Below, piece after piece: positions 1 through 6,841 of a DNA stretch of 8,252 bases (position 1 is its first letter; each line of letters begins with the position of its first letter). This DNA comes from CAZMGD01 sp964565705. Lineage in GTDB: Bacteria > Actinomycetota > Acidimicrobiia > Acidimicrobiales > Ilumatobacteraceae. Below the pieces are notes generated by a model. The model did no database searches. It was not told where the DNA came from and saw only the letters and a list, made by a program, of their open reading frames with translations. The stretch spans positions 1 to 8,252 of the forward strand of contig CAZMGD010000145.1 of NCBI GenBank assembly GCA_964565705.1, written 5' to 3'. The translations under genes were made by a program, and so were the position numbers.

Positions 1-518
1 TCGGCCACGACATCGTGGTGAACTACCGGGAGAGCTACGACCTGCACGCCTGCTCGGGGATCTTGTTCAACCACGAGGGCCCGCGGCGGGGGTTGGAGTT
101 CGTGACCCGCAAGATCACCAACGCGGTGGCGCGGATCAAGCTGGGGTTGCAGCAGGAGCTGGTGTTGGGGAACATCGACTCCAAGCGCGACTGGGGCTAC
201 GCGGGGGACTACGTGCGGGCGATGTGGTTGATGCTGCAGCAGGACGAGCCCGACGACTACGTGGTCGCGACGGGTGAGACGCATTCGGTGGAGGAGTTCC
301 TGGAGCGGGCCTTCGCCGAGGTCGGCATCGACGACTGGCGGCCGTACGTGCGTCAGGACGAGCGGTTCCTGCGCCCGGCAGAGGTCGATCTGCTGATCGG
401 CGACCCGACCAAGGCCCGTGACAAGCTCGGCTGGAAGCCCGAGGTCGCGTTCGCCGAGCTGGTCCGGATGATGGTCGCCCACGACCTCGACATCGAAGCC
501 AAGCGCGCCGGCATCTGA
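1..518 (+). CDS. gmd: GDP-mannose 4,6-dehydratase, C-terminal half (5' end outside window)
   Basis: This enzyme converts GDP-D-mannose to GDP-4-keto-6-deoxymannose, the entry step to GDP-fucose, GDP-rhamnose and related deoxysugars, in the cytoplasm. The reading frame is open from the left edge (first full codon at 3), giving 171 visible residues, about half of the usual 320-370. The visible part carries Gmd-specific blocks: VNYRESYDLHACSGILFNHE near the start, then PRRG and FVTRKIT, then the block SKRDWGYAGDYVRAMWLML, then the VATGETHSVEEF segment, and a C-terminal DPTKARDKLGWKPEV signature. The N-terminal Rossmann fold and the catalytic YxxxK, which sits just before the VNYRE block in the family, lie just upstream of the window. 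The apparent start at 15 is only an internal GTG. No GDP-fucose synthase follows on this strand: the next gene is convergent. The family call is firm; the final sugar product cannot be told from here. Confidence 0.93.
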   Translation, partial: GHDIVVNYRESYDLHACSGILFNHEGPRRGLEFVTRKITNAVARIKLGLQQELVLGNIDSKRDWGYAGDYVRAMWLMLQQDEPDDYVVATGETHSVEEFLERAFAEVGIDDWRPYVRQDERFLRPAEVDLLIGDPTKARDKLGWKPEVAFAELVRMMVAHDLDIEAKRAGI

Positions 519-538
519 CGCCCGCCCGCCCGACCCCG

Positions 539-620
539 GCGAACCTGCGGTCGAACCCCAGCGAACCTGCGGTCGAACCCCAGCGAACCTGCGGTCGAAC
601 CCCAGCGAACCTGCGGTCGA
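539..620. repeat. 22-bp tandem repeat, about 3.7 copies
   Basis: Three perfect 22-bp units lie at 539-560, 561-582 and 583-604, each starting gcgaacctgcggtcg and ending aacccca. A fourth unit is identical for its first 16 bases (605-620) and then diverges. The bases just before the first unit (about 531-538) look like a degraded end of another unit. The array fills most of the gap between two convergent genes and has no coding frame. Each unit holds GAACC twice. The perfect identity of the units points to recent slippage or amplification. Function unknown. Confidence 0.95.
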
Positions 621-659
621 AGTGCGCCCGGTTCGGGCGCGTTGCGACCGCAGGTTCGC
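605..659. terminator. Long hairpin, possible bidirectional terminator
   Basis: The last repeat copy (605-619) is perfectly complementary to 645-659, a 15-bp stem. After one mismatch (620/644), an A-T pair (621/643) and two G-T wobbles, the stem continues as gcgcccg (624-630) against cgggcgc (634-640) around the triloop gtt. The whole is a near-continuous hairpin of about 25 pairs. It lies between the gmd stop codon and the flippase stop codon, where a shared terminator is expected. No T-run follows on either strand, so it would be a U-less terminator or a REP-like element, and not a classic intrinsic terminator. Confidence 0.6.
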
Positions 660-672
660 TGTCTCGGGTGGG

Positions 673-2022
673 TCAGGGTTCGATCGGGAAGTCGATGATC
701 GCCTGGATCAGCGATTCCTCGTCCGCCGGCACGCCGGCGCGCAGCCGGACGCGGAGCGCGAGCAGGAAGAACGTCATCGCCGCTGCCGATCCGGCGAGCA
801 GGCCGAGCTCGACCCGCAGGAACAGGTCGTCGCCCGAGATCGCCGTCACGACCACGAACGTCACCACGCCGACGACCCAGCCGTAGGCGACCAGCGAGTG
901 GCCGTGGAGCGCGATGACCGCCTGGGCGGTGCCCATCGCCACCATGTAGCAGGCGCTGCCGAGTGCGAGCAGCGTCAACGTGCGCCGCATGTCGAGCGTT
1001 CCGGTGTCCTCGAACAACCGGGTGAACACGGTCGGGCCGAGCACGAACGCGCCGACGGTGCCGGCCACGCCGACGCCGCACACGACCAGCAGCAACCGCT
1101 TGAAGCCCAACCGGAACTCCGTGAGGTCGCCGCCTGCGGCGAGCCGCGCCAGGCGGGGCAGCAGCGCAGCCTGGACGGCCTGGAACAGGAACAGCGGCAC
1201 CCGGGCGATCAACACCGCCTGGGCGAACGACGTCACCTCGGCGTCCTGCCCGCTGTCGGCCAGCAGGCCGGTCGCCAGCGGGCCGGCGTTCACCAGCGCG
1301 GCCGAGAGGATCGAGCCGAGTAGCAGCCACCCGAGGTTCGGCGTGACCTCCTGCCAGTCGGCGATCGGGCCCGGCTCGGTGCGCAGCGCGCCGCGGGATG
1401 CGATCACCACCACACCGATGATCGGGGCGAGGGCGACGATCATCGCGTAGGCACCAACGGTCGTGACGCCCAGCACGGCGAGCACGCAGCACGCGGTGAT
1501 CCGCACCACACCGTCGGATCCCATCACGATCGCGTACGGCCGGAACCGCCCGGACCCCGAGCACACGCCGCGGGCGAGGTGGGCTGGTGCGTAGGCGAGG
1601 AACCCGATGATCAGTGCCGCCATCACGACCCAGTCGCCCTCGAACAGTGCCGATGTCAGCACGGGGCTGAGCGCGAGCAGGCCCACCGTCACGATCGTGG
1701 CGAGGATCGCGCCGAGCACGAACACCCGCTGCACCACCGGGCGTCCACCCTGGCGCAGGGCGCGGCGGTGGGCGAGCGCGCGGCCGACCTCCTGCTCGAG
1801 CGGCAAGAAGATGCCTGGGGCGATGACGAAGGTCGCGAACCACAGCGACGAGATCGGCTTGAAGGCCTCCTTGCCGAGCGCAGCCTCGCCGACGATGAAG
1901 AAGGCGTAGCTGGCGACGCCGGCGATCAGGAGTCCGAGTCCGACCGGGAGGGTGCCCTCTGGGAGCGGCAACCGCTGGGTGACGGAGGGGTTGTCGGCGC
2001 GGGGGGATTCGCTACGTGACAA
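673..2022 (-). CDS. Polysaccharide/lipid-linked oligosaccharide flippase-like membrane protein (MOP/Wzx type)
   Basis: The product is a 449-residue, strongly hydrophobic protein with about 12 predicted membrane segments, for example residues 26-48, 57-75, 100-122, 131-146, 174-207, 312-336, 348-372, 380-396 and 404-424. The length fits the 400-500 residues usual for Wzx/MurJ-like MOP transporters. A PLEQEVGR motif after the second segment and the arginine- and proline-containing segment at about 274-297 (RVPLFLF...LLPRLARLAA) resemble actinobacterial O-antigen flippase-like proteins. The likely role is moving a lipid-linked glycan from the inner to the outer leaflet of the cytoplasmic membrane. 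The start is a TTG at 2022. No ATG or GTG lies in frame upstream before a stop at 2095-2097, and no Shine-Dalgarno sequence is visible, so a leaderless start is likely. It is divergent from the glycosyltransferase operon, which suggests a joint role. A different MOP substrate cannot be excluded. Confidence 0.8.
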   Translation of the reverse strand: MSRSESPRADNPSVTQRLPLPEGTLPVGLGLLIAGVASYAFFIVGEAALGKEAFKPISSLWFATFVIAPGIFLPLEQEVGRALAHRRALRQGGRPVVQRVFVLGAILATIVTVGLLALSPVLTSALFEGDWVVMAALIIGFLAYAPAHLARGVCSGSGRFRPYAIVMGSDGVVRITACCVLAVLGVTTVGAYAMIVALAPIIGVVVIASRGALRTEPGPIADWQEVTPNLGWLLLGSILSAALVNAGPLATGLLADSGQDAEVTSFAQAVLIARVPLFLFQAVQAALLPRLARLAAGGDLTEFRLGFKRLLLVVCGVGVAGTVGAFVLGPTVFTRLFEDTGTLDMRRTLTLLALGSACYMVAMGTAQAVIALHGHSLVAYGWVVGVVTFVVVTAISGDDLFLRVELGLLAGSAAAMTFFLLALRVRLRAGVPADEESLIQAIIDFPIEP

Positions 2023-2036
2023 GGTCAGCGAGCGTA
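2023..2036 (-). promoter_or_regulatory. Putative -10 element of a leaderless promoter for the flippase gene
   Basis: Read on the minus strand, TACGCT (2036-2031) matches the TAnnnT -10 pattern and ends 8 nt before the TTG start codon at 2022. That spacing would put the transcription start at or next to the first base of the codon. No purine-rich ribosome site is present and the -35 region is weak. The assignment rests on spacing only. Confidence 0.35.
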
Positions 2037-2067
2037 ACCGGACGATCCGGCAGATGACGGAACGTCG

Positions 2068-2080
2068 CGAAGGACCTTCG
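2068..2080. promoter_or_regulatory. 13-bp perfect palindrome, possible operator
   Basis: The sequence cgaaggaccttcg is a perfect inverted repeat of two 6-bp arms around a single A. The 1-nt centre makes an RNA hairpin unlikely and a dimeric protein-binding site more plausible. It sits just upstream of the putative + strand -10 element and within the 74-bp gap between two divergent genes, where a bound repressor could affect both. No regulator family is implied by the sequence. Confidence 0.3.
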
Positions 2081-2081
2081 A

Positions 2082-2096
2082 TAGCCTCGACGCCTC
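2082..2096 (+). promoter_or_regulatory. Putative -10 element of a leaderless promoter for the glycosyltransferase operon
   Basis: TAGCCT at 2082-2087 fits TAnnnT and ends 9 nt before the ATG at 2097, so transcription would begin at or just before the start codon. The only purine-rich stretch (aagga, 2070-2074) lies more than 20 nt upstream, too far for a ribosome site. A -35 element is not convincing. Confidence 0.4.
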
Positions 2097-5000
2097 ATGG
2101 ATGCCGAGACCCAGCAGCTGCCGCCGGTGGTGGCGGCGATGGTGGTGCACGAACCGGGTCCATGGTTCGACGACGTCCTGACCGCGCTGCAGAGCCAGGA
2201 CTACCGCAACCTGCGGCGTCTCTTCCTCCTCGTCGACGGCGCGCATGTGGCCGAGACGACCGCACGCATCCGGCGGGTCTCGCCCGACGCGGTCTTGCGG
2301 ACGATCCCCGGCAACCCAGGGTTCGGTCCGGCAGCGAACGAGGTGCTGCGCCTCGTGGAGGGCGACAACGGCTTCTTCCTCCTCCTCCACGACGACGTCG
2401 CGCTCGATCCGAATGCAGTGCGCCTCCTGGTCGAGGAGCTGTACCGATCGAACGCCGGCGTCGTCGGTCCCAAGCTGGTCACGTGGGCCGACCCGACGGT
2501 GCTGCAGCACGTCGGCATGGCCGTCGACCACGTCGCTGCGGTCGACCCGCTGGTCGAGCCCGGCGAGCGCGACCAGGAGCAACACGACGCGGTCACCGAC
2601 GTGTTCGCGCTCCCGTCGGCGTGCCTCCTCGTGCGAGCGGACCTCTTCCGCGCTCTCGGCGGCTTCGATCCGACGATCGATTACCACGGCGAGGACCTCG
2701 ACCTCTGCTGGCGCGCGCACCTGTCCGGCGCCCGGGTGGTCGTGGTCCCCGCGTCCCGAGCGCGACACCGCGAGCGGTTGGCGGATCGTCGCCCCGACCT
2801 GCCGCACGACGCCCTGAAGGCCCGTCACCGCATGCGCGCCTACGCCACGCTGACGGGCCTCAGCCGAGCGATCATGTGGGCACCGCTGCTCGTCGCGACG
2901 ACGCTGGCAGAGCTCGTCGCCGGGCTGTTCCGGGGTCGCCCCACCGAGGGGTGGGCCGCGACGCGAGCGATGGTCGGGTTGATCCCGCGGATCGGGTCGA
3001 TCGCCGTGCGGCGGCGGCAGATCCGACCGACGCGCGAGGTGCCCGACCGCGAGGTCGCCGATCTCCAGATGCGCGGCAGCGCCCGCCGCGCGGCGTACAA
3101 GCGTCATCGCGACGCGGCGGCTCAGCTGGCCGACGAGGGAGATGCGATCCCGCGGTCGCGGGCCTCGATCGGTACGACCGTCACCTGGGTGGTCGTGCTC
3201 GTGCTCGCGTTGATCGGCAGTCGCGAGCTGATCACCGACGGCGTCAACCCCGTCGGCCAGATGCTCGCCTTCCCGGCCGGCGCCGGCGACCTGTGGCGAA
3301 GCTTCCGGTCCGGATGGTGGACGACCGGTCTCGGCCAACCGTCTGCGCATCCGACGGCCTACGCCCTGGCGAGCGTCGGGAACCTCGTCACGCTCGGACA
3401 TCCCGGCCTGGCCCACACCCTGGGCGTGGTGGCGCTGCTGCCAGCTGGCTACCTGGGCTTCTGGCGGCTGAGCGCGGCGATGCCGAACCCGCGCTCGCGC
3501 TGGGTCGGGCTCGCCGTGTACGCGGCGGTGCCCTTGCCCTACGCGTCGATCGCCGCCGGTCGCTGGTCGGCGCTGGCGTGCTACGCGGCGGTGCCCTGGA
3601 TCCTGTACCTCTCGCTTGCGGTCACCGGGCTGCGCTCCAGGTACATCGTCGGCTACCCGGGCAGCGGCCTCCAGACGATCGACGTCGAGGACGTGGTCGG
3701 TGTCACGATGCGTCGACGGCTGCGCTTCCTCGGCGCACTCGCGCTCCTGCTCGCCGCCACCGCAGCGTTCGAGCCCTCGGTCGTGATCGTCGCCGTGCTC
3801 GCCGCGGCGATGTTCGCGTTGGCGGATGTCGCGGTCGGCAGCCATCCGACCGCCGCGCTCCTCGGCGTGGCCGCGACGGTGCTCGCCGCGCTGGTGGCGC
3901 TCGTCACGAACATGCCGTGGGCCCTGCGCTACTTCGACCGTGGCGGATGGGACGCCATCGTCGGGCCCGATCTGGCCTCGCCTCGCGACCTGGGCGTGCT
4001 GCGCCTGGCGAGGTTCGGGGTCGGACCGTCGGTGGTCGGCGTGCTCGCCGTCGCCCTGTATCTCCCGGTCGTCATCACGCCGCTGGTGGCCAAGGGCTGG
4101 CGCCTCCCCTGGGCAGCACGAGCGCTGTTCTTGGTCGTGCCGTTCGGCGCGCTCGCCGTGCTCGACGATCGAGGGGCGTTCAGCTTCCGCCTGCCCGAAC
4201 CGGCGGTCCTGCTGGTGCCGGTCGCGGTGGGCGTGGCGCTCGCTGCCGGCGTCATGGTCGCCGTGTTCGCCTCCGACGTCCAGGCTGCGGGGTTCGGATG
4301 GCGTCAGCCGGCGGGCCTGCTCGGCGTGGTCGCCATCGCGGTGGGGGTCGTGCCGGGTGTCGCGGCGTCGTTCGACGGCCGCTTCACGCAGCCGTCGGCC
4401 ACGATCGCCGAGACGCTCGAGAACCGGTTGCCGTCCCATCCGGCCGAGGGTGACTACCGCGTGCTGTACCTCGGCAACCCGCTGGTGATGCCCGTCGCGT
4501 CGTGGTCGTTCCGCGATGGCGTCGCCTACGCCCTGGTGGACGGCGGCGCGCTCGACGTCACCGCCGACTGGGCCGGGCCGCCGGTGCTGGAAGACGAGGT
4601 GTTGCGTCCGGCGATCGACGCCGCCGCGACCGAGACGACGGCGCGGGTCGGCCGCCTGCTCGCGCCGCTCGGCATCCGCTACATCGTCGTACCGCTGATC
4701 GACCGCGTGAACTCGACGACGTCGAACCCGCTCCCGCCCCCGAGCGGCCTGATGGATGCGCTCGGCGACCAACTCGACCTCGCCCGGCTCCCCTCGCCTG
4801 CGGAGGTCGTGGTCTACGAGAACACGGCGTGGCTGCCGACGTTCAGCATGCTCACGGGCGACGCTGCACTCGCCAGCGGCGAGGCCGGCGCTGATGCGAT
4901 CGTCCGCTACGACGTCAGTGGGCAGCAGCCCGTCTTCGTCGGCGCCGACCTCGCGTCCACGGTCACCGGCCCGGTACCAGCCGGGCTGCTGAACTCCTCG

Positions 5001-5390
5001 ATGCGGCGCGATCCGCGCTGGACGATGTCTGTCGATGGCGCGTCGATCGTCCCGCGGCCGACGTTCGGCTTCTCCCAGGCCTACGAGGTGCCGGCGGCGG
5101 GGACGGCGACGTTCCGGTACCACACGCCGGCGACGCGAACCCTGTGGATCGTGCTCCAGATGCTGCTCTGGCTCGTGCTCGTCGCGCTCGCGGTCGACGT
5201 GCTGCCGCGCCGGCTCGGTCGGCGATCGCCGTCGCGGCTACCGAGCGCCGGTGTCGGCGAGGAACGGGAGCTGGCGCTGACCGACGACTGGATGGCACCC
5301 GGCGGCGAGCCGCTGTTCGCCGACGATCCCGACGCCACCAAACCGTTGCGCCGCGCGCCGGACACGGAGATCGGGAGGGACGGCTCGTGA
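2097..5390 (+). CDS. Large bifunctional-looking glycosyltransferase: GT2 domain fused to a GT-C-like polytopic membrane module
   Basis: The product has 1097 residues. Residues about 9-230 form a GT2 (GT-A fold) domain: VVAAMVVHEPGPWFDDVL at the start, NPGFGPAANEVLR, a metal-binding-type HDD at 98-100 (FFLLLHDDVAL), and GGFDPTIDYHGEDLDLCWR with the acidic E199-D200-x-D202. One or two hydrophobic segments (259-281 and about 290-305) and a basic, probably cytoplasmic linker follow. About 10-11 membrane segments then run from residue 362 to about 760. The first loop after TM 362-380 holds D398LWRSFRSGWWTTGLGQP, like the first external loop of polyprenyl-sugar-using GT-C enzymes. An external domain (about 762-1010) has GIRYIVVP and VVYENTAWLP, a pattern seen in YfhO/AftD-like proteins. 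A last TM (1016-1036) and a charged tail end the protein. It likely transfers sugars to or from lipid-linked carriers in envelope glycan synthesis; substrate unknown. The ATG at 2097 fits the GT2 N-terminus. It is first in a three-gene operon and overlaps the next gene by 4 nt. Confidence 0.88.
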   Translation: MDAETQQLPPVVAAMVVHEPGPWFDDVLTALQSQDYRNLRRLFLLVDGAHVAETTARIRRVSPDAVLRTIPGNPGFGPAANEVLRLVEGDNGFFLLLHDDVALDPNAVRLLVEELYRSNAGVVGPKLVTWADPTVLQHVGMAVDHVAAVDPLVEPGERDQEQHDAVTDVFALPSACLLVRADLFRALGGFDPTIDYHGEDLDLCWRAHLSGARVVVVPASRARHRERLADRRPDLPHDALKARHRMRAYATLTGLSRAIMWAPLLVATTLAELVAGLFRGRPTEGWAATRAMVGLIPRIGSIAVRRRQIRPTREVPDREVADLQMRGSARRAAYKRHRDAAAQLADEGDAIPRSRASIGTTVTWVVVLVLALIGSRELITDGVNPVGQMLAFPAGAGDLWRSFRSGWWTTGLGQPSAHPTAYALASVGNLVTLGHPGLAHTLGVVALLPAGYLGFWRLSAAMPNPRSRWVGLAVYAAVPLPYASIAAGRWSALACYAAVPWILYLSLAVTGLRSRYIVGYPGSGLQTIDVEDVVGVTMRRRLRFLGALALLLAATAAFEPSVVIVAVLAAAMFALADVAVGSHPTAALLGVAATVLAALVALVTNMPWALRYFDRGGWDAIVGPDLASPRDLGVLRLARFGVGPSVVGVLAVALYLPVVITPLVAKGWRLPWAARALFLVVPFGALAVLDDRGAFSFRLPEPAVLLVPVAVGVALAAGVMVAVFASDVQAAGFGWRQPAGLLGVVAIAVGVVPGVAASFDGRFTQPSATIAETLENRLPSHPAEGDYRVLYLGNPLVMPVASWSFRDGVAYALVDGGALDVTADWAGPPVLEDEVLRPAIDAAATETTARVGRLLAPLGIRYIVVPLIDRVNSTTSNPLPPPSGLMDALGDQLDLARLPSPAEVVVYENTAWLPTFSMLTGDAALASGEAGADAIVRYDVSGQQPVFVGADLASTVTGPVPAGLLNSSMRRDPRWTMSVDGASIVPRPTFGFSQAYEVPAAGTATFRYHTPATRTLWIVLQMLLWLVLVALAVDVLPRRLGRRSPSRLPSAGVGEERELALTDDWMAPGGEPLFADDPDATKPLRRAPDTEIGRDGS
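5373..5380 (+). promoter_or_regulatory. Shine-Dalgarno site deciding the GTG start at 5387
   Basis: GGGAGGGA lies 6 nt before the GTG at 5387, inside the 3' end of the glycosyltransferase gene. It is the only strong ribosome site near a start in this operon. It supports this GTG over the much longer upstream open frame, which would overlap the glycosyltransferase and lacks a membrane-export start. Confidence 0.8.
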
Positions 5391-6841
5391 AGCGCGTCGC
5401 CCTGATCGTCGTCGTGCTGCTCGGCGTGCTCGGCGTGTTCGGCGCGTCCCGTTCACGCCCCGCCTCCGTCAGACCGTTCTTCACCCAGCTCGCGCCCCCG
5501 GGCGCCCCGTTCGTGCCCACGGGACAGTTCGTGACCTCCACGTGGTACTGCGCGGGCACGCCGGCCCTCGGCAGCGACGGCACCTCGCGCCTCGGTGGGG
5601 AGGTCATCGTCGCCAACCCGACCGACGTCCAGGTCACCGGCCGGCTCCAGCTCCTCTCGGGCGACCAGCCGCCGGTGCTGCAGACCGTCGCCGTCGCGCC
5701 GCACGACCGCCAGACGTTCGTCGTCGACGATCTGGTCACGTCGAAGTACGCGTCGGCGGTCGTCGAGCTCGACGGCGGTCGAGGCATCGTCGAGCAGAAG
5801 GCGATCCACCAGGGCTCAGCGGCCGTGTCGTCGTGCTCCAACGCGACGTCGTCCAACTGGTACTTCGCCGACGGGTTCACGGTCGACGGCTCGACGGACG
5901 TGCTCATCCTCACCAACCCGTTCCCGCAGGACGCGATCGTCGACGTCGCGTTCGGACTCGACGGCGGTCGGCGCGAGCCGTCGGCGCTCCAAGGTCTCGT
6001 CGTCCGCCCGCACTCCGTGGTGTCGGTGGATCTCGGCGCCCAGGGCGCCTTGCAGGAGGCCGAGCTCGCGGTGCACGTCCACGCCACGACCGGACGGGTG
6101 ATCGCGGCGAAGGAGCAACGGCTCGTCGGCGGCGGTCGCCTCGGGTACGTGCTCGCGCTCGGCGCACCGTCCGCGGATTCGCAGTGGTGGTTCGCCGACG
6201 GCGAGCGCGGCGCGAACATCACCGAGCAGTACGCGATCTACAACCCCAGCGACCGGACGATCTCCGCCGACCTCGTGCTGCTCGGCATCGAGCAATCGCT
6301 GATCACCGACAACTCCGTGTTGACCCAATCGATCAGGGTGCCCGCCCAGGGCGTGTCCGTGTTCGCGGTGAGCGACCTGGCCGGCGTGCCCGACGGTCGC
6401 CACGCGGTGGTCGTGTCGTCCTCGGCGAACGACCCGATCGTGGTCGAGCGGATCCTCACCCGGCCGATCCCCGACTCCAACCTCGTGACCACGACCGTCG
6501 TGATGGGCTCGCCGTCCTCGTACGTGGCGCGGACGTGGCACGTCCCGATCGGCGTGTCGTTCGGGGTGGACCAGGCGCTGGTCGTCTACAACACGTCCTT
6601 CAGCGAGGCCACCGTCACCGTGTCCCAGCTCGGTCCGGGCGGTGCAAAGGGCGTACCAGGCCTCGAGGCCCTGACCGTCGCCGCCAACGGCGTGCTGGCC
6701 ATCGACCTGACCGACCCAGCGGCGGTCGGCACACAGCTCGTCGTCACGTCGACGGGCAACGTGATCGTCGAGCGCCGGCTGCCACGCGGCGACGAGACCG
6801 TGCGCGGGCGCACCGGGTCGTTCGCCATCCCCGAGTTCTGA
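5387..6841 (+). CDS. Exported or membrane-anchored four-repeat protein (DUF5719-like)
   Basis: The product has 484 residues and starts at a GTG. An N-terminal MKR followed by a hydrophobic stretch (4-20) is a signal peptide or anchor with the rest outside the membrane; no lipobox is seen. The remainder is four tandem beta-rich units of about 105-117 residues, each opened by an aromatic motif: WYCAG at W53, WYFADG at W158, WWFADG at W267 and WHVPIG at W384. Each then has a hydrophobic strand ending in an N-P/N-T turn (VIVANPTD, LILTNPFP, YAIYNPSD, LVVYNTSF), a VAPH/VRPH/VPAQ/VAAN turn, and a closing strand with ivEq/iaAKE/vvER/ivER. I recognise this as the actinobacterial DUF5719 type, which I recall sitting next to large GT2 proteins; biochemical function is unknown. 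Only two cysteines occur in the mature part (C55, C150). It overlaps the upstream gene by 4 nt and the downstream gene by 1 nt. A role as an external scaffold or partner of the glycosyltransferase is inference. Confidence 0.75.
   Translation: MKRVALIVVVLLGVLGVFGASRSRPASVRPFFTQLAPPGAPFVPTGQFVTSTWYCAGTPALGSDGTSRLGGEVIVANPTDVQVTGRLQLLSGDQPPVLQTVAVAPHDRQTFVVDDLVTSKYASAVVELDGGRGIVEQKAIHQGSAAVSSCSNATSSNWYFADGFTVDGSTDVLILTNPFPQDAIVDVAFGLDGGRREPSALQGLVVRPHSVVSVDLGAQGALQEAELAVHVHATTGRVIAAKEQRLVGGGRLGYVLALGAPSADSQWWFADGERGANITEQYAIYNPSDRTISADLVLLGIEQSLITDNSVLTQSIRVPAQGVSVFAVSDLAGVPDGRHAVVVSSSANDPIVVERILTRPIPDSNLVTTTVVMGSPSSYVARTWHVPIGVSFGVDQALVVYNTSFSEATVTVSQLGPGGAKGVPGLEALTVAANGVLAIDLTDPAAVGTQLVVTSTGNVIVERRLPRGDETVRGRTGSFAIPEF

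Noticed and set aside
539..620. CRISPR array
   Set aside because: The 22-bp units are contiguous with no spacers, and no cas gene is present.
605..659. tRNA or structured small RNA gene
   Set aside because: The structure is a single long hairpin without cloverleaf arms, and I see no promoter for an independent RNA.
353..1843. A 496-codon minus-strand open frame across the flippase gene
   Set aside because: Arg-rich shadow of the flippase frame; it also runs through the tandem repeat and into gmd.
1952..4453. An 833-codon + strand open frame overlapping the flippase start and the glycosyltransferase
   Set aside because: Arg/Pro/Gly-rich translation in a shifted frame of the glycosyltransferase, with no recognisable domain. 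It would also need to run through the divergent promoter region.
2025..5123. A 1032-codon open frame on the minus strand opposite the glycosyltransferase gene
   Set aside because: Its product is a low-complexity Arg/Asp/Gly/His-rich chain with no fold or motif, as expected antisense to a GC-rich gene with strong third-position GC bias. The + strand frame has clear GT2 and membrane features.
5144..5386. N-terminal extension of the repeat protein upstream of the GTG at 5387
   Set aside because: The extension is Arg/Ala-rich and lies entirely inside the glycosyltransferase gene. The Shine-Dalgarno at 5373-5380 and the MKR-plus-hydrophobic start support the GTG.
5542..6840. A fusion of a long N-terminal domain to the thioredoxin-like protein in the same open frame
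   Set aside because: The upstream part is an Arg-rich out-of-frame reading of the repeat-protein gene. The ATG at 6841 begins a normal membrane anchor.
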